From NCBI GenBank assembly GCA_025363655.1, contig JANYDK010000092.1, positions 186,001-250,000 on the forward strand: DNA of 64,000 nt, given 5' to 3'. A model generated the notes under the pieces. The model worked only from the letters and a program-made list of their open reading frames with translations, was not told where the DNA came from and did no database searches. The DNA is from Deltaproteobacteria bacterium (GTDB lineage: Bacteria > Myxococcota_A > Polyangia > Polyangiales > JADJMO01). Position 1 is the first letter of the stretch; each line of letters opens with the position of its first letter. The translations under genes were made by a program, and so were the position numbers. Shown here in pieces: positions 34,566 through 42,449 of this stretch.

Positions 34566-36695
34566 TCAGTGATGAGGAGCTTCCTCTTCCTCGTCGCCGG
34601 GCTTCGTCTTCGGCGGGAAGATGAACTCGAAGGGATGGCGCCAGAGGCGTGAGAGCAAGGTCTTCGTGAGGATGCGGAGATCTTGGCGGTGGATGTCGCG
34701 CGCGCGGATGGCGACGTAGAGGGCGCACGCGAAGCTGACGCCAAAGTTGAGCGCGCCGATGATGACGATGCCGATCATCGCGCCGATGAACTGGCCTTTG
34801 AGCACGGCCTCTTTGCCGAGCGAGGCGCCGGCGAGGGCGAGCGAGCCCGTCGAGAGGGTGACGTGGCGGACGTCGAGCGGGAGGCCGAAGAAGCTGGCCA
34901 TGACCGGCGAGAATGCGAGGAGAATGCCGAGCGCGGTGTTGCCGGCGACGCCGCTGATGGCGTGCGAGAACTTCTTCGAAAACCACTCGGCGCGTGCGCG
35001 ACCGAAGACGTAGATGAGCTGACGGCTGTGCCTGATGGCCTCGGGGAGCTGACGGTACGCGGCCCAGTTCTCGACCCAGCCGGCGACGATGCTGGAGACC
35101 CAGAGGAGCACGCCGGTGAAGGCGGCGAAGGGGATGGTGAGGCTCTCGAGCGGGTGCAGCGACTCGACGGTGTGCTTGGCCTTCTCGAGATCCATGAAGT
35201 GTTTATGGAAAATCAGGTTCCAGATGAAATCGAAGCCGAGCGCGGTAGGGATGACCCAGAAGACGTTGCCCACGGCGGCGGCGAGTTGCGAGCGGGTGAT
35301 GCGCGCAGTGACGTCGACGAGGCGATCGAGGCGCCGCATCATCGTCGGGCCGCGACGCGTCTGCACCTCGACCGAGGCTGCGAGCGCAGCGGCGGTCATG
35401 GCCGGCTGCTTCGTGGCGAGCGTGAACCCGAGTGCCTGCATCAGGAGGAAGCTGCCGGCGTAGTTGATCGACGCGAAGAAGCCGATGAAGAACGCGGGGA
35501 GCGTCAGCTTGGTGATGAGCGTCTTGATGACCAGCGTGCCCGCGGTGAGGACGCCGCCGCCCGAGGCCGAGAGGAGCATTCCGCGCCATTCTTTGCGGGT
35601 GCGCGTGATGTAGTGCTCGCCCGAGTGGCCGGCGCGCTCGATGATTTTCCGCGCCAACATGTCGGAGCTGCGGCCGACGAGGGCGCGGATGCTGCGACCT
35701 TGGTAGTAGCCGCGGATGGTCGACGCGAGGAGGTTGCCGACGTCGAGCGACTGCACGCGGAAGACGCCAGGGGCGAGCTGCACCAAGAGATCTTCGAGGC
35801 GCCCGAGCTGCGCGGAGATGAGCTCGACGCGGTAGACGAGGTCGATGCTGACGCCGAACTCTTCGCCGTGACGAATCACTTCCTTCAGACATTTGCGGCA
35901 TAGATCGATGCCGGTGCGGGTCTGATCGGCGGCCATGAGGCCCGCAGGCGGAGCGGCGGCGAGGAGGGCGTCGCAGGCGCGCGGCAGATTGAGGAAGGGC
36001 AGCGCCTTCACCGAGCGATTGGGGAGACGATCGCGGATGTCTTGGGCGAGGCCGAGCGCCGAGACACGTGCGGCGAGGATGGCGACTGCGTCGGCGAGCG
36101 ACTCGCGGACGTTCTTGCGCGCCTCTTCGGCCTCTTCTTCGGCGGCGCCGAGGATGCCGACGAAATCTTTGATGAGATCGCGCGGGAGGGTCTCGAGCCA
36201 AGCCGCGTCGTCGACAGTGGTGAAGAGGCGCGGGAGGAAATGCGAGAATCGGTGAGGATTCTGCGGCATCGGGAGGATGTGCGTGGTGATGCGATCGATG
36301 AGCTCGCGGGCGAACCCCGGCTCCATCGGCAGCCCGACGTCGGTGAAGAGCTGCTGCATCTGCATCCGCGCGAGCGCCGAGCCGACCACCTTGGCGAAGC
36401 GCTTGCGAGGGTTCTCGAGATCGCGAAGCACGCGGATGAAGAGGCGGAGGCGGAAGGTGCGCGGGTCTTCGCGACCGAGGCGAAGTACGCCCCAGGCGCT
36501 GCCGTGGATGAAGCCGGAGAAGGCCTCGAGGGTCTCGAGCTTGGCCTCGTGCTCGGCGTCCGGATTGAGGCCCGAGAGGAAGGCGTGGAGCGCGCGCGCG
36601 ACCTTGCTCGCAGGCTTGTCGGGCGTGTACGTAGCGCCGAACGCGGCGAGGGCGGGCAGCCCGGTCTCCGGGTTGACGAGGCTGTCGGCCGTCAT
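34566..36695 (-). CDS. Gcr-family ('site-specific recombinase', PF10136) membrane protein
   Basis: 709 residues from the ATG at 36695, with AGGA just upstream. The soluble N-terminal half is helical; the C-terminal half (from about 345) contains several hydrophobic segments (LTLPAFFIGFFASINYAGSFLLMQALGF, TIPFAAFTGVLLWVSSIVAGW, FIGAMIGIVIIGALNFGVSFACALYVAI). Conserved phrases include TLATKQPAMTAAALA and HSGEHYITRTRKEW, typical of the family named after gonococcal Gcr. I see no recombinase catalytic motif, and the membrane segments argue for another role. Ends with an acidic, His tail. Confidence 0.75.
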   Translation of the reverse strand: MTADSLVNPETGLPALAAFGATYTPDKPASKVARALHAFLSGLNPDAEHEAKLETLEAFSGFIHGSAWGVLRLGREDPRTFRLRLFIRVLRDLENPRKRFAKVVGSALARMQMQQLFTDVGLPMEPGFARELIDRITTHILPMPQNPHRFSHFLPRLFTTVDDAAWLETLPRDLIKDFVGILGAAEEEAEEARKNVRESLADAVAILAARVSALGLAQDIRDRLPNRSVKALPFLNLPRACDALLAAAPPAGLMAADQTRTGIDLCRKCLKEVIRHGEEFGVSIDLVYRVELISAQLGRLEDLLVQLAPGVFRVQSLDVGNLLASTIRGYYQGRSIRALVGRSSDMLARKIIERAGHSGEHYITRTRKEWRGMLLSASGGGVLTAGTLVIKTLITKLTLPAFFIGFFASINYAGSFLLMQALGFTLATKQPAMTAAALAASVEVQTRRGPTMMRRLDRLVDVTARITRSQLAAAVGNVFWVIPTALGFDFIWNLIFHKHFMDLEKAKHTVESLHPLESLTIPFAAFTGVLLWVSSIVAGWVENWAAYRQLPEAIRHSRQLIYVFGRARAEWFSKKFSHAISGVAGNTALGILLAFSPVMASFFGLPLDVRHVTLSTGSLALAGASLGKEAVLKGQFIGAMIGIVIIGALNFGVSFACALYVAIRARDIHRQDLRILTKTLLSRLWRHPFEFIFPPKTKPGDEEEEAPHH

Positions 36696-36830
36696 TCCTG
36701 ACGGCTCGGCGGGAGTCCCAGTCGTCAAGTTTTCCACGCTACCACGCGAGAGCGGCCAGGCGCTCGCTTCAAGTCGCCGCGCGCGAAAACATCCGCGGGC
36801 GGGCGCGTGGAGGTAAGCTGAGCCGCCCCG

Positions 36831-38438
36831 ATGCTCGCGCTCCTGCTCCACGCGCACCTGCCGTTCGTGCGCGACCCGACGCACGCCCGCCCGCTCGAAG
36901 AGCGCTGGCTGCACGAGGCGATCGTCGAGAGTTATCTACCTCTCCTCGCCGTCCTCGATCGCCTCGCACGTGACGAGGTGACGACGGCGCTGACGGTGTC
37001 GCTCTCGCCTTCGCTCGGCGACATGTTGCGCGATCGGCTGCTCCGCGAGCGTTTTGCCGCACACCTCGACGGGCTCGAAGCGCTCGCCGCCCGTGAACGC
37101 GTGCGGGTGGCGGGAAATCCAGCGCTGGAAGAGATCGTCGAGGCGCACCGCGCGTGGCTCTCGGAGGCGCGCGCGACCTGGAACGCGATCGAGGGTGACG
37201 TGGTCGGCGCGCTCGTCGCCCATGCGCGCGCGGGCCGTCTCGAGCTGATGGCCTCGGCGGCGACGCACGCGCTATTGCCTGGCCTCCTCCCGACCAAGAC
37301 CGGCGTGCGCGCCCAGGTGCGGCTCGGGAAGGCTGCATTTCGTGCGCAGACAGGCCTCGACGCCGACGGCTTCTGGCTCCCCGAGTGCGCCTACGATCCG
37401 GCCCTCGAGCCGACGCTTTCGGAAGAAGGCGTGCGTTACGTGGTCCTCGAATCGCACGGGCTCGAGCTCGCTCGGCCGCGTCCACCTGCGGGCGTCTATG
37501 CACCGATCGCCGGCGAGCATGGCGTCGTCTTCTTCGGACGCGACCCGTCGTCGGGACGTCAGGTGTGGGCCCGCGAGGCCGGATATCCAGGCGATCCTTG
37601 GTATCGCGAGCATCACCGCGACATCGGCTTCGAGCTCCCCCTCGAGATGCTCGGCGACGAGGTCGGACCGCACGGAACGCGCGTCTCGACGGGCCTCCGC
37701 TACCACCGCGTCACCGGGCACGACGTCACGCTCGAGGACAAGGCGCACTACGAGCCGTCACGAGCCATCGCTCGCGCGCGCGAGCACGCTGCTCATTTCG
37801 TCGAGCAGCGAACGAGCCAAGCACGCGAGCTCGCAACAGCGATGGAGGCGACGCCGATCATCGTCGCGCCGTACGACGCCGAGCTGTTCGGACACTGGTG
37901 GTTCGAGGGGCCGCGCTTCCTCGAAGAGGTCTTTCGCGAGCTCGCGCGCAGGCCAGGCGACCTCGCGCCGACGACGTTGGGCGGCTTTCTTCGGACCAAC
38001 GGAGCCGTGGTGCGCGCCGAGCCCTCGGCGTCGACGTGGGGCGCCGAGGGTCATCGCAGCGTCTGGATCGACGAGCGCAACGCCTTCGTCTGGCGTCGCG
38101 TCCACCATGCGCACGCGGCACTCGAAAGGCTCTCTTCCTCGCGCGAGCCCTCGCGCGAGGACAGGAGCGACGTCGAACGCGCCGCTCTTCGCCAACTCGC
38201 CGTCGAGACGCTCTTGCTCTCGGCGAGCGACTGGCCCTTCATCCTCGCGATGCGCACCAGCGAGGGCTACGCGCGCGATCGGTTGCGGCGCCACTCGGAA
38301 GACGCAGCATCCCTCGTGCGCGCGCTCGAACACAAAACTGTCGATGCAGGCGCCGTGGCCGCGATGGCGGCGCGCGACGATCTCTTCGAAGAACTCGGCG
38401 ACACGCTCGTCGAAGCATTTGCTTCGACGGCGAAATGA
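36831..38438 (+). CDS. GH57 / DUF1957 1,4-alpha-glucan branching-like enzyme
   Basis: 535 residues from the ATG at 36831, preceded by GAGGTAAG. The GH57 (beta/alpha)7 barrel begins with LLHAHLPFVR. The nucleophile region is GFWLPECAYDP (Glu185), and the acid/base region PYDAELFGHWWFEGP (Asp349) agrees in spacing with known GH57 branching enzymes (about E184/D353). The helical C-terminal domain (ETLLLSASDWPFILAMRTSEGYA) matches DUF1957. It should form alpha-1,6 branches in glycogen-like glucans in the cytoplasm. It is divergent from the Gcr-like gene and its stop is one base from the convergent FmdB gene. Confidence 0.88.
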   Translation: MLALLLHAHLPFVRDPTHARPLEERWLHEAIVESYLPLLAVLDRLARDEVTTALTVSLSPSLGDMLRDRLLRERFAAHLDGLEALAARERVRVAGNPALEEIVEAHRAWLSEARATWNAIEGDVVGALVAHARAGRLELMASAATHALLPGLLPTKTGVRAQVRLGKAAFRAQTGLDADGFWLPECAYDPALEPTLSEEGVRYVVLESHGLELARPRPPAGVYAPIAGEHGVVFFGRDPSSGRQVWAREAGYPGDPWYREHHRDIGFELPLEMLGDEVGPHGTRVSTGLRYHRVTGHDVTLEDKAHYEPSRAIARAREHAAHFVEQRTSQARELATAMEATPIIVAPYDAELFGHWWFEGPRFLEEVFRELARRPGDLAPTTLGGFLRTNGAVVRAEPSASTWGAEGHRSVWIDERNAFVWRRVHHAHAALERLSSSREPSREDRSDVERAALRQLAVETLLLSASDWPFILAMRTSEGYARDRLRRHSEDAASLVRALEHKTVDAGAVAAMAARDDLFEELGDTLVEAFASTAK

Positions 38439-38439
38439 C

Positions 38440-38781
38440 TCAGGTCCCGCCGCTCGGCTTGGTTCCGGAGTCGGAGCTGGTCGACGGTGACGGCGACGGT
38501 GACGTCGAAGTCGAGCTCGAAGACTCGGAAGAGCTGGAGCTGGAGCTGGAGGATTCGCTCGAGGTGCTCTTCGCCGCGTCTTTCACCTTGTCGGGTGCGG
38601 CGCCGTAGCCGCCGGTGGTGTACCAGCCGCCGCCCTTGAGGATGAAGTTGCCCTGCGAGATCAGCCGCTGCGCCTTTTTTTCGTGGCACTTCGGGCATTC
38701 TTCGATGGGCGGCTCGCTCATCTTCTGGATCTCTTCGAACTGATGGCCACAGGCTTTGCAGGCGTACTCGTAAGTCGGCAT
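38440..38781 (-). CDS. FmdB-family zinc ribbon protein with Ser-rich tail
   Basis: 113 residues. The N-terminal ~45 residues are a zinc ribbon: MPTYEYACKACGHQF...CPKCHEKKAQRLIS with two CxxC pairs. A Gly-rich stretch (FILKGGGWYTTGGYG) is followed by ~50 residues rich in Ser/Thr/Pro. The family is a putative regulatory zinc ribbon; its function is not settled. The poly-Ser tail is low complexity and may be a slippage-prone addition. Convergent with the GH57 gene. Confidence 0.85.
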   Translation of the reverse strand: MPTYEYACKACGHQFEEIQKMSEPPIEECPKCHEKKAQRLISQGNFILKGGGWYTTGGYGAAPDKVKDAAKSTSSESSSSSSSSSESSSSTSTSPSPSPSTSSDSGTKPSGGT

Positions 38782-38843
38782 GGGTCTTCTCGTGCGTCGG
38801 TAATCATCTCCCCATGGGCTGGCAACCCGAAGGGGGGGCAAGC

Positions 38844-40001
38844 TCAGGGCGGGGCGATGGTGAGGTCGAGCTGCACGGGTTTCGACGAGGTGTTGATCGA
38901 GCCCCAACACCAGAGGCTGTCGGCGGCAGCGCCGGGTAAGCCACTCTTGCGGACGCAGGTGGAGCCTGCGCCACCTGCCGGCTCGCCGCCGCCGACGCGC
39001 AGCTCGACGACGTGATCGACTCCGGCGACCGCGACCGGCACATCGGAGCTGGTGTCCTTGCCCTCGTCGATCGCGATGCCGAGCTGACCGGCGTCGTTCG
39101 AGCCCCAACACTTGATGGTGCCGCCTTCGATGAGCGCGCACGAGTGGTACTCGCCGATCGCGAGGTGGGAGACGTGGGCGAGGCCCGCGAAGGTCTTGGG
39201 CGTCGTCACCTTGCCGAGCTCGCCACCCCAGCATTTCACGGCGCCGCCCGCGAGCGCGCACTCGTCGTGGAACAGGCTGGTCTGGATTTCGTCGACGAGC
39301 GCGAGGCCTTTGATCGGCCCTGGCGAAGGCCGGTCGGTGGTGGTGCCGTCGCCGAGCTGGTGGAAGTTGTTCGAGCCCCAGCAGAGCGGCACGCCCTTGT
39401 CGTCGATGACGCATGGCGTGCCGTCGCCACCGCCGAGCGCCCGCGCGGTGATGCCGGCGAGGACGTGCGGCTTCGTGGTGTCGCCGTCCCAGCAGGTGAC
39501 GCGCCCATCGGCGTGACGCGCGCAGGAGCCGGAAATTTCGACGGCCGCGGGGACGCCCATCGACTTCGGCTTCATGTCGGGCTCGAAGCAGGAGACGTCG
39601 CCGCCCTTGCGACGGACGCAGAAGAACCAGTCATCGCCGGCGACCTGCACGGCGTCGTCGAGCCCTGGAACGAGGCGCGGCGCTTCGGTGATGCCGGCGT
39701 CGGGATCGAGCGTTCCCATCCCGGGTCCCCAACAGACGACGCGACCGTCCGCGCGCACGGCGCAGGCGCGATAATGGCCGATTTCGAATTGCACGACGGG
39801 GCTCGGACCGACCGGAACCGCCTTCGCGGCGACGTCGGGCACGTTGGCGTCGATCTCGGCCTTCGGCACCGGAGTCGCCGCGGGGACGTCGGGGTTCGTG
39901 GGCGGTTCGCGTTTGCAGGCGGTGAGCAACGCAAAGGCGACGAGCCCACTCAGGAGGCACGAAGTTGCTCGCCGATCACCGAGCCGACCGAGGTCGATCA
40001 T
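38844..40001 (-). CDS. RCC1-like beta-propeller lipoprotein
   Basis: 385 residues with a signal and lipobox (LLTAC). After a short Pro/Val linker there are repeated ~50-residue blades with the pattern C-A/V...G-G-x-V-x-C-W-G: ACAVRADGRVVCWGPG, CARHADGRVTCWDG, CVIDDKGVPLCWGSNN, CALAGGAVKCWGGE, CALIEGGTIKCWGSND. This is the bacterial RCC1-like form in which paired Cys likely form disulphides. It is a surface-exposed interaction domain; the ligand is unknown. No downstream operon partner. Confidence 0.75.
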   Translation of the reverse strand: MIDLGRLGDRRATSCLLSGLVAFALLTACKREPPTNPDVPAATPVPKAEIDANVPDVAAKAVPVGPSPVVQFEIGHYRACAVRADGRVVCWGPGMGTLDPDAGITEAPRLVPGLDDAVQVAGDDWFFCVRRKGGDVSCFEPDMKPKSMGVPAAVEISGSCARHADGRVTCWDGDTTKPHVLAGITARALGGGDGTPCVIDDKGVPLCWGSNNFHQLGDGTTTDRPSPGPIKGLALVDEIQTSLFHDECALAGGAVKCWGGELGKVTTPKTFAGLAHVSHLAIGEYHSCALIEGGTIKCWGSNDAGQLGIAIDEGKDTSSDVPVAVAGVDHVVELRVGGGEPAGGAGSTCVRKSGLPGAAADSLWCWGSINTSSKPVQLDLTIAPP

Positions 40002-40080
40002 CGGGTCATGCTACCCGAACTGAATTTTCGTGGTCTTGCCCGCGTCGTCACCGGGCGCCTTGAAGCCGAGCATCAGGTTC

Positions 40081-41676
40081 TCAATGACTCGATGTCGGAC
40101 CGTCGGCTTCGAGAGCACGAGGCGCGCCGCCGGCGTGGAAAGGACAACCGCTCGCCGCCACGCCGCGCTCGGGCTTCTCGCCGAGATCGCCGACGTCACC
40201 ACGAGAGACGCGCCCGGTCGTCGATTGCGCGGATGGCGCCGATTGCGCATGAAGATGCACCGGCACGCCGTGCTTCGGTCGCAACGTGACGCCAGGATCG
40301 GGGACGATGGCGTGCCCCGGCACCAGCGAGAGACGAAAGCGACGGACGATCATCGCGAGGATGACCTGCGCCTCCATCAGCGCGAACTGGTTGCCGATGC
40401 ATTGGCGTGGGCCGACGGCGAACGGGAGATACGCGCCGCGCGGACGCTGCTCGACGGCGGCAGGGGCGAAGCGTTCGGGATCGAAGCCCTCCGGGTTCGG
40501 CCAATAGCGCTCGTTGCGATGGAGCGCCCACGGGCTCACCGAGACGATCGAGCCCTTCTTGATACGGTGCGAGGTGCCCGACGAGGTGAGGACGTCTTCT
40601 TCCAGCGCCTCGCGCTCGACGATCCACACCGGCGGATAGAGGCGCATCGACTCTTGCACCACCATCGCCGTGTATTTGAGCTTGGGGAGATCGGCGACGG
40701 TCGGGAGGCGATCGCCGAGGACCTCGTCGACCTCTGCGCGCAGCTTGCGTTCGACGTCGGGGTGACGCGAGAGGAGGACCCACGTCCAGCTGAGCGCGTT
40801 GGCGGTGGTCTCGTGACCGGCGAGCGCGAGGGTCATCACCTCGTCGCGCAGCTGCTGATCGCTCATCTGCCCTTCCCCTTCGACGCGCGCGTCGAGCAAG
40901 AGGTCGAGCAGATCGCCCCGCGAAGCAGCGCCCTTCGCGCGACTCTCCCGACGCTCTTGGATGATCGCGAGGACGAGCGTGTCGAGCTTGCGGACGGCGC
41001 GGTTGAAGACGAAGTTCGCGGGCGTCGGCACCCAGGGCGGCAGACGGATGAGCGACTCGGCGACGTCGTTGGCGTGTTTCAGACAGACGCCGATCGCGGC
41101 GCCGATCTCGCTGTCTTCGGCCGCGACGCCCGACACTGACTCGGAGGCGAGCTCGGCAGAGAACAGCGTGTGCCCGACGATGCGGAACGTGAGGTGAAGC
41201 ATCTCCTCGTGGGCATCGATGCGAAGGCCGGGGGCACGAGCGACCATCGCCGTCCAACGCTCGAGCATGGTGGCGGTGTCGCGCGCGAACGTGTCGACGA
41301 ACGACGCGAGGCGCTCCTTGGCGAAGGCCGGCTGCACGAGCTTGCGTTGACGGCGCCAGAGCTCGCCCTCGCTGGTGACCAGCCCCTGCCCGAGGACGAG
41401 CTTGAGACCCTGGTAATTGCGGCTCTTCTTGTACTTCTTGCTGGCGTCGACCAAGAGGTGACGCGCGGCCTCGGCGGAGTTGTAGAGGACGTAGTCGAAG
41501 GGGCCGAAGCGGAACTTGACGACGTCGCCGTAGATGACCGCGTTCTGGGTGAAGAGCTTGAGCGGATCACGCCAGGCCTCGAGGATGCTCCCGAAGAGCG
41601 GCCGACCGGGCGGGCCAGGCGGCGGCGAGAGCGGAGTGACCGGCGTGTCTGGCGTGAGCGCGGGCGTGGCTTGCAT
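40081..41676 (-). CDS. Cytochrome P450
   Basis: 531 residues from the ATG at 41676, with GGGGGA upstream. Helix I carries AGHETTA (His288-Glu289-Thr290-Thr291), the K helix ExxR is ESMR, and the haem loop is FAVGPRQCIGN with Cys426. The N-terminal ~20 residues are Pro/Thr-rich; there is no membrane anchor. The C-terminal ~55 residues after the last strand are Ser/Gly/Arg-rich and end near GCPFH, an extension seen in few P450s. It should be a haem monooxygenase, with fatty acid or lipid substrates typical of the CYP102-like/CYP4-like class. Electron partners are not in the window. It shares a promoter with a TetR gene across two palindromes. Confidence 0.9.
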   Translation of the reverse strand: MQATPALTPDTPVTPLSPPPGPPGRPLFGSILEAWRDPLKLFTQNAVIYGDVVKFRFGPFDYVLYNSAEAARHLLVDASKKYKKSRNYQGLKLVLGQGLVTSEGELWRRQRKLVQPAFAKERLASFVDTFARDTATMLERWTAMVARAPGLRIDAHEEMLHLTFRIVGHTLFSAELASESVSGVAAEDSEIGAAIGVCLKHANDVAESLIRLPPWVPTPANFVFNRAVRKLDTLVLAIIQERRESRAKGAASRGDLLDLLLDARVEGEGQMSDQQLRDEVMTLALAGHETTANALSWTWVLLSRHPDVERKLRAEVDEVLGDRLPTVADLPKLKYTAMVVQESMRLYPPVWIVEREALEEDVLTSSGTSHRIKKGSIVSVSPWALHRNERYWPNPEGFDPERFAPAAVEQRPRGAYLPFAVGPRQCIGNQFALMEAQVILAMIVRRFRLSLVPGHAIVPDPGVTLRPKHGVPVHLHAQSAPSAQSTTGRVSRGDVGDLGEKPERGVAASGCPFHAGGAPRALEADGPTSSH

Positions 41677-41696
41677 CGTGGATTCCCCCGAGGTCG

Positions 41697-41718
41697 AATG
41701 TGAGGTCGCCCTCACGTT
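41697..41718. promoter_or_regulatory. Putative TetR operator 1
   Basis: AATGTGAGG-TCGC-CCTCACGTT, a 22-bp inverted repeat with one mismatch, 20 bp upstream of the P450 start codon. It differs from operator 2 at only four positions. Confidence 0.75.
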
Positions 41719-41724
41719 CCCGAG

Positions 41725-41746
41725 AATGTGAGGCGGCCCTCACATT
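41725..41746. promoter_or_regulatory. Putative TetR operator 2
   Basis: AATGTGAGG-CGGC-CCTCACATT, a perfect 9-bp inverted repeat around a 4-bp centre. Its centre lies 28 bp from operator 1, between the P450 and TetR genes. Confidence 0.8.
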
Positions 41747-41771
41747 TGTCAATCGGGATTCTTCCTTCCGC

Positions 41772-42449
41772 ATGAAAGCCAGCGATCGAGAAGCTGCCCC
41801 TGCCGGCGCCGCGCGCAAGGTGCCGACGCAGGACCGGAGCAAGCAACGCGTCGAGCGAATTCTCGATGCCGCCGCCGACGTCTTCGCCGAGGTCGGCATC
41901 GAGGCCGCGACCACCGAAGCGATCGCCGCCAAGGCCGAGACGTCGATCGGCTCGCTCTACCAGTTCTTCCCCAACAAGAAGGCGATCTTCTACGCCATCG
42001 TCGCGCGCTACGCCGAGCGCGTGCGCGAGCTCTTCGACTACGAGGTGGCGCCGATCGCCGGGCGGACGTGGCAGGAGCAAATCGACGCGTCGATCGACGT
42101 GCTCTACGCGTTCCACCACGTCGACGCCGGCTTCCGCGCCATCTTGCGCAACTGGAGCTCGGGCGAGTTCCTCGAAGCCGACGACGCCATCAACCGCGAG
42201 TTCGCGCGGCGCACCGAAGCGCTCCTCGAAGCGCACGCCAAGGCGCTCCCTGCCGCCAAGCGACGGGTGGTCGCCGAGGTCTTGGTCGAGACGGTGTCGG
42301 CGATGCTCATCCTCTCGGCGCGGCGTGATCCCGAGCACGGGAAGCTGATCGTCGCCGAGGCGAAGGCGATGCTCCATCGCTACCTCGAGCCCTATTCGGC
42401 GCGGCCACGTGGTCGGCCGAAAGGGACGGGGAAGAAGCCGGCGAAGTAG
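41772..42449 (+). CDS. TetR-family transcriptional regulator
   Basis: 225 residues from the ATG at 41772. N-terminal helix-turn-helix: RVERILDAAADVFAEVGIEAATTEAIAAKAETSIGSLYQFFPNKKAIFYAIV. The C-terminal ligand-binding part is helical, followed by a basic tail (PRGRPKGTGKKPAK). It probably represses the divergent cytochrome P450 gene and itself through the two palindromes at 41697-41746, released by a P450 substrate-like ligand. Convergent with the multicopper oxidase gene, whose stop is the next base. Confidence 0.93.
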   Translation: MKASDREAAPAGAARKVPTQDRSKQRVERILDAAADVFAEVGIEAATTEAIAAKAETSIGSLYQFFPNKKAIFYAIVARYAERVRELFDYEVAPIAGRTWQEQIDASIDVLYAFHHVDAGFRAILRNWSSGEFLEADDAINREFARRTEALLEAHAKALPAAKRRVVAEVLVETVSAMLILSARRDPEHGKLIVAEAKAMLHRYLEPYSARPRGRPKGTGKKPAK

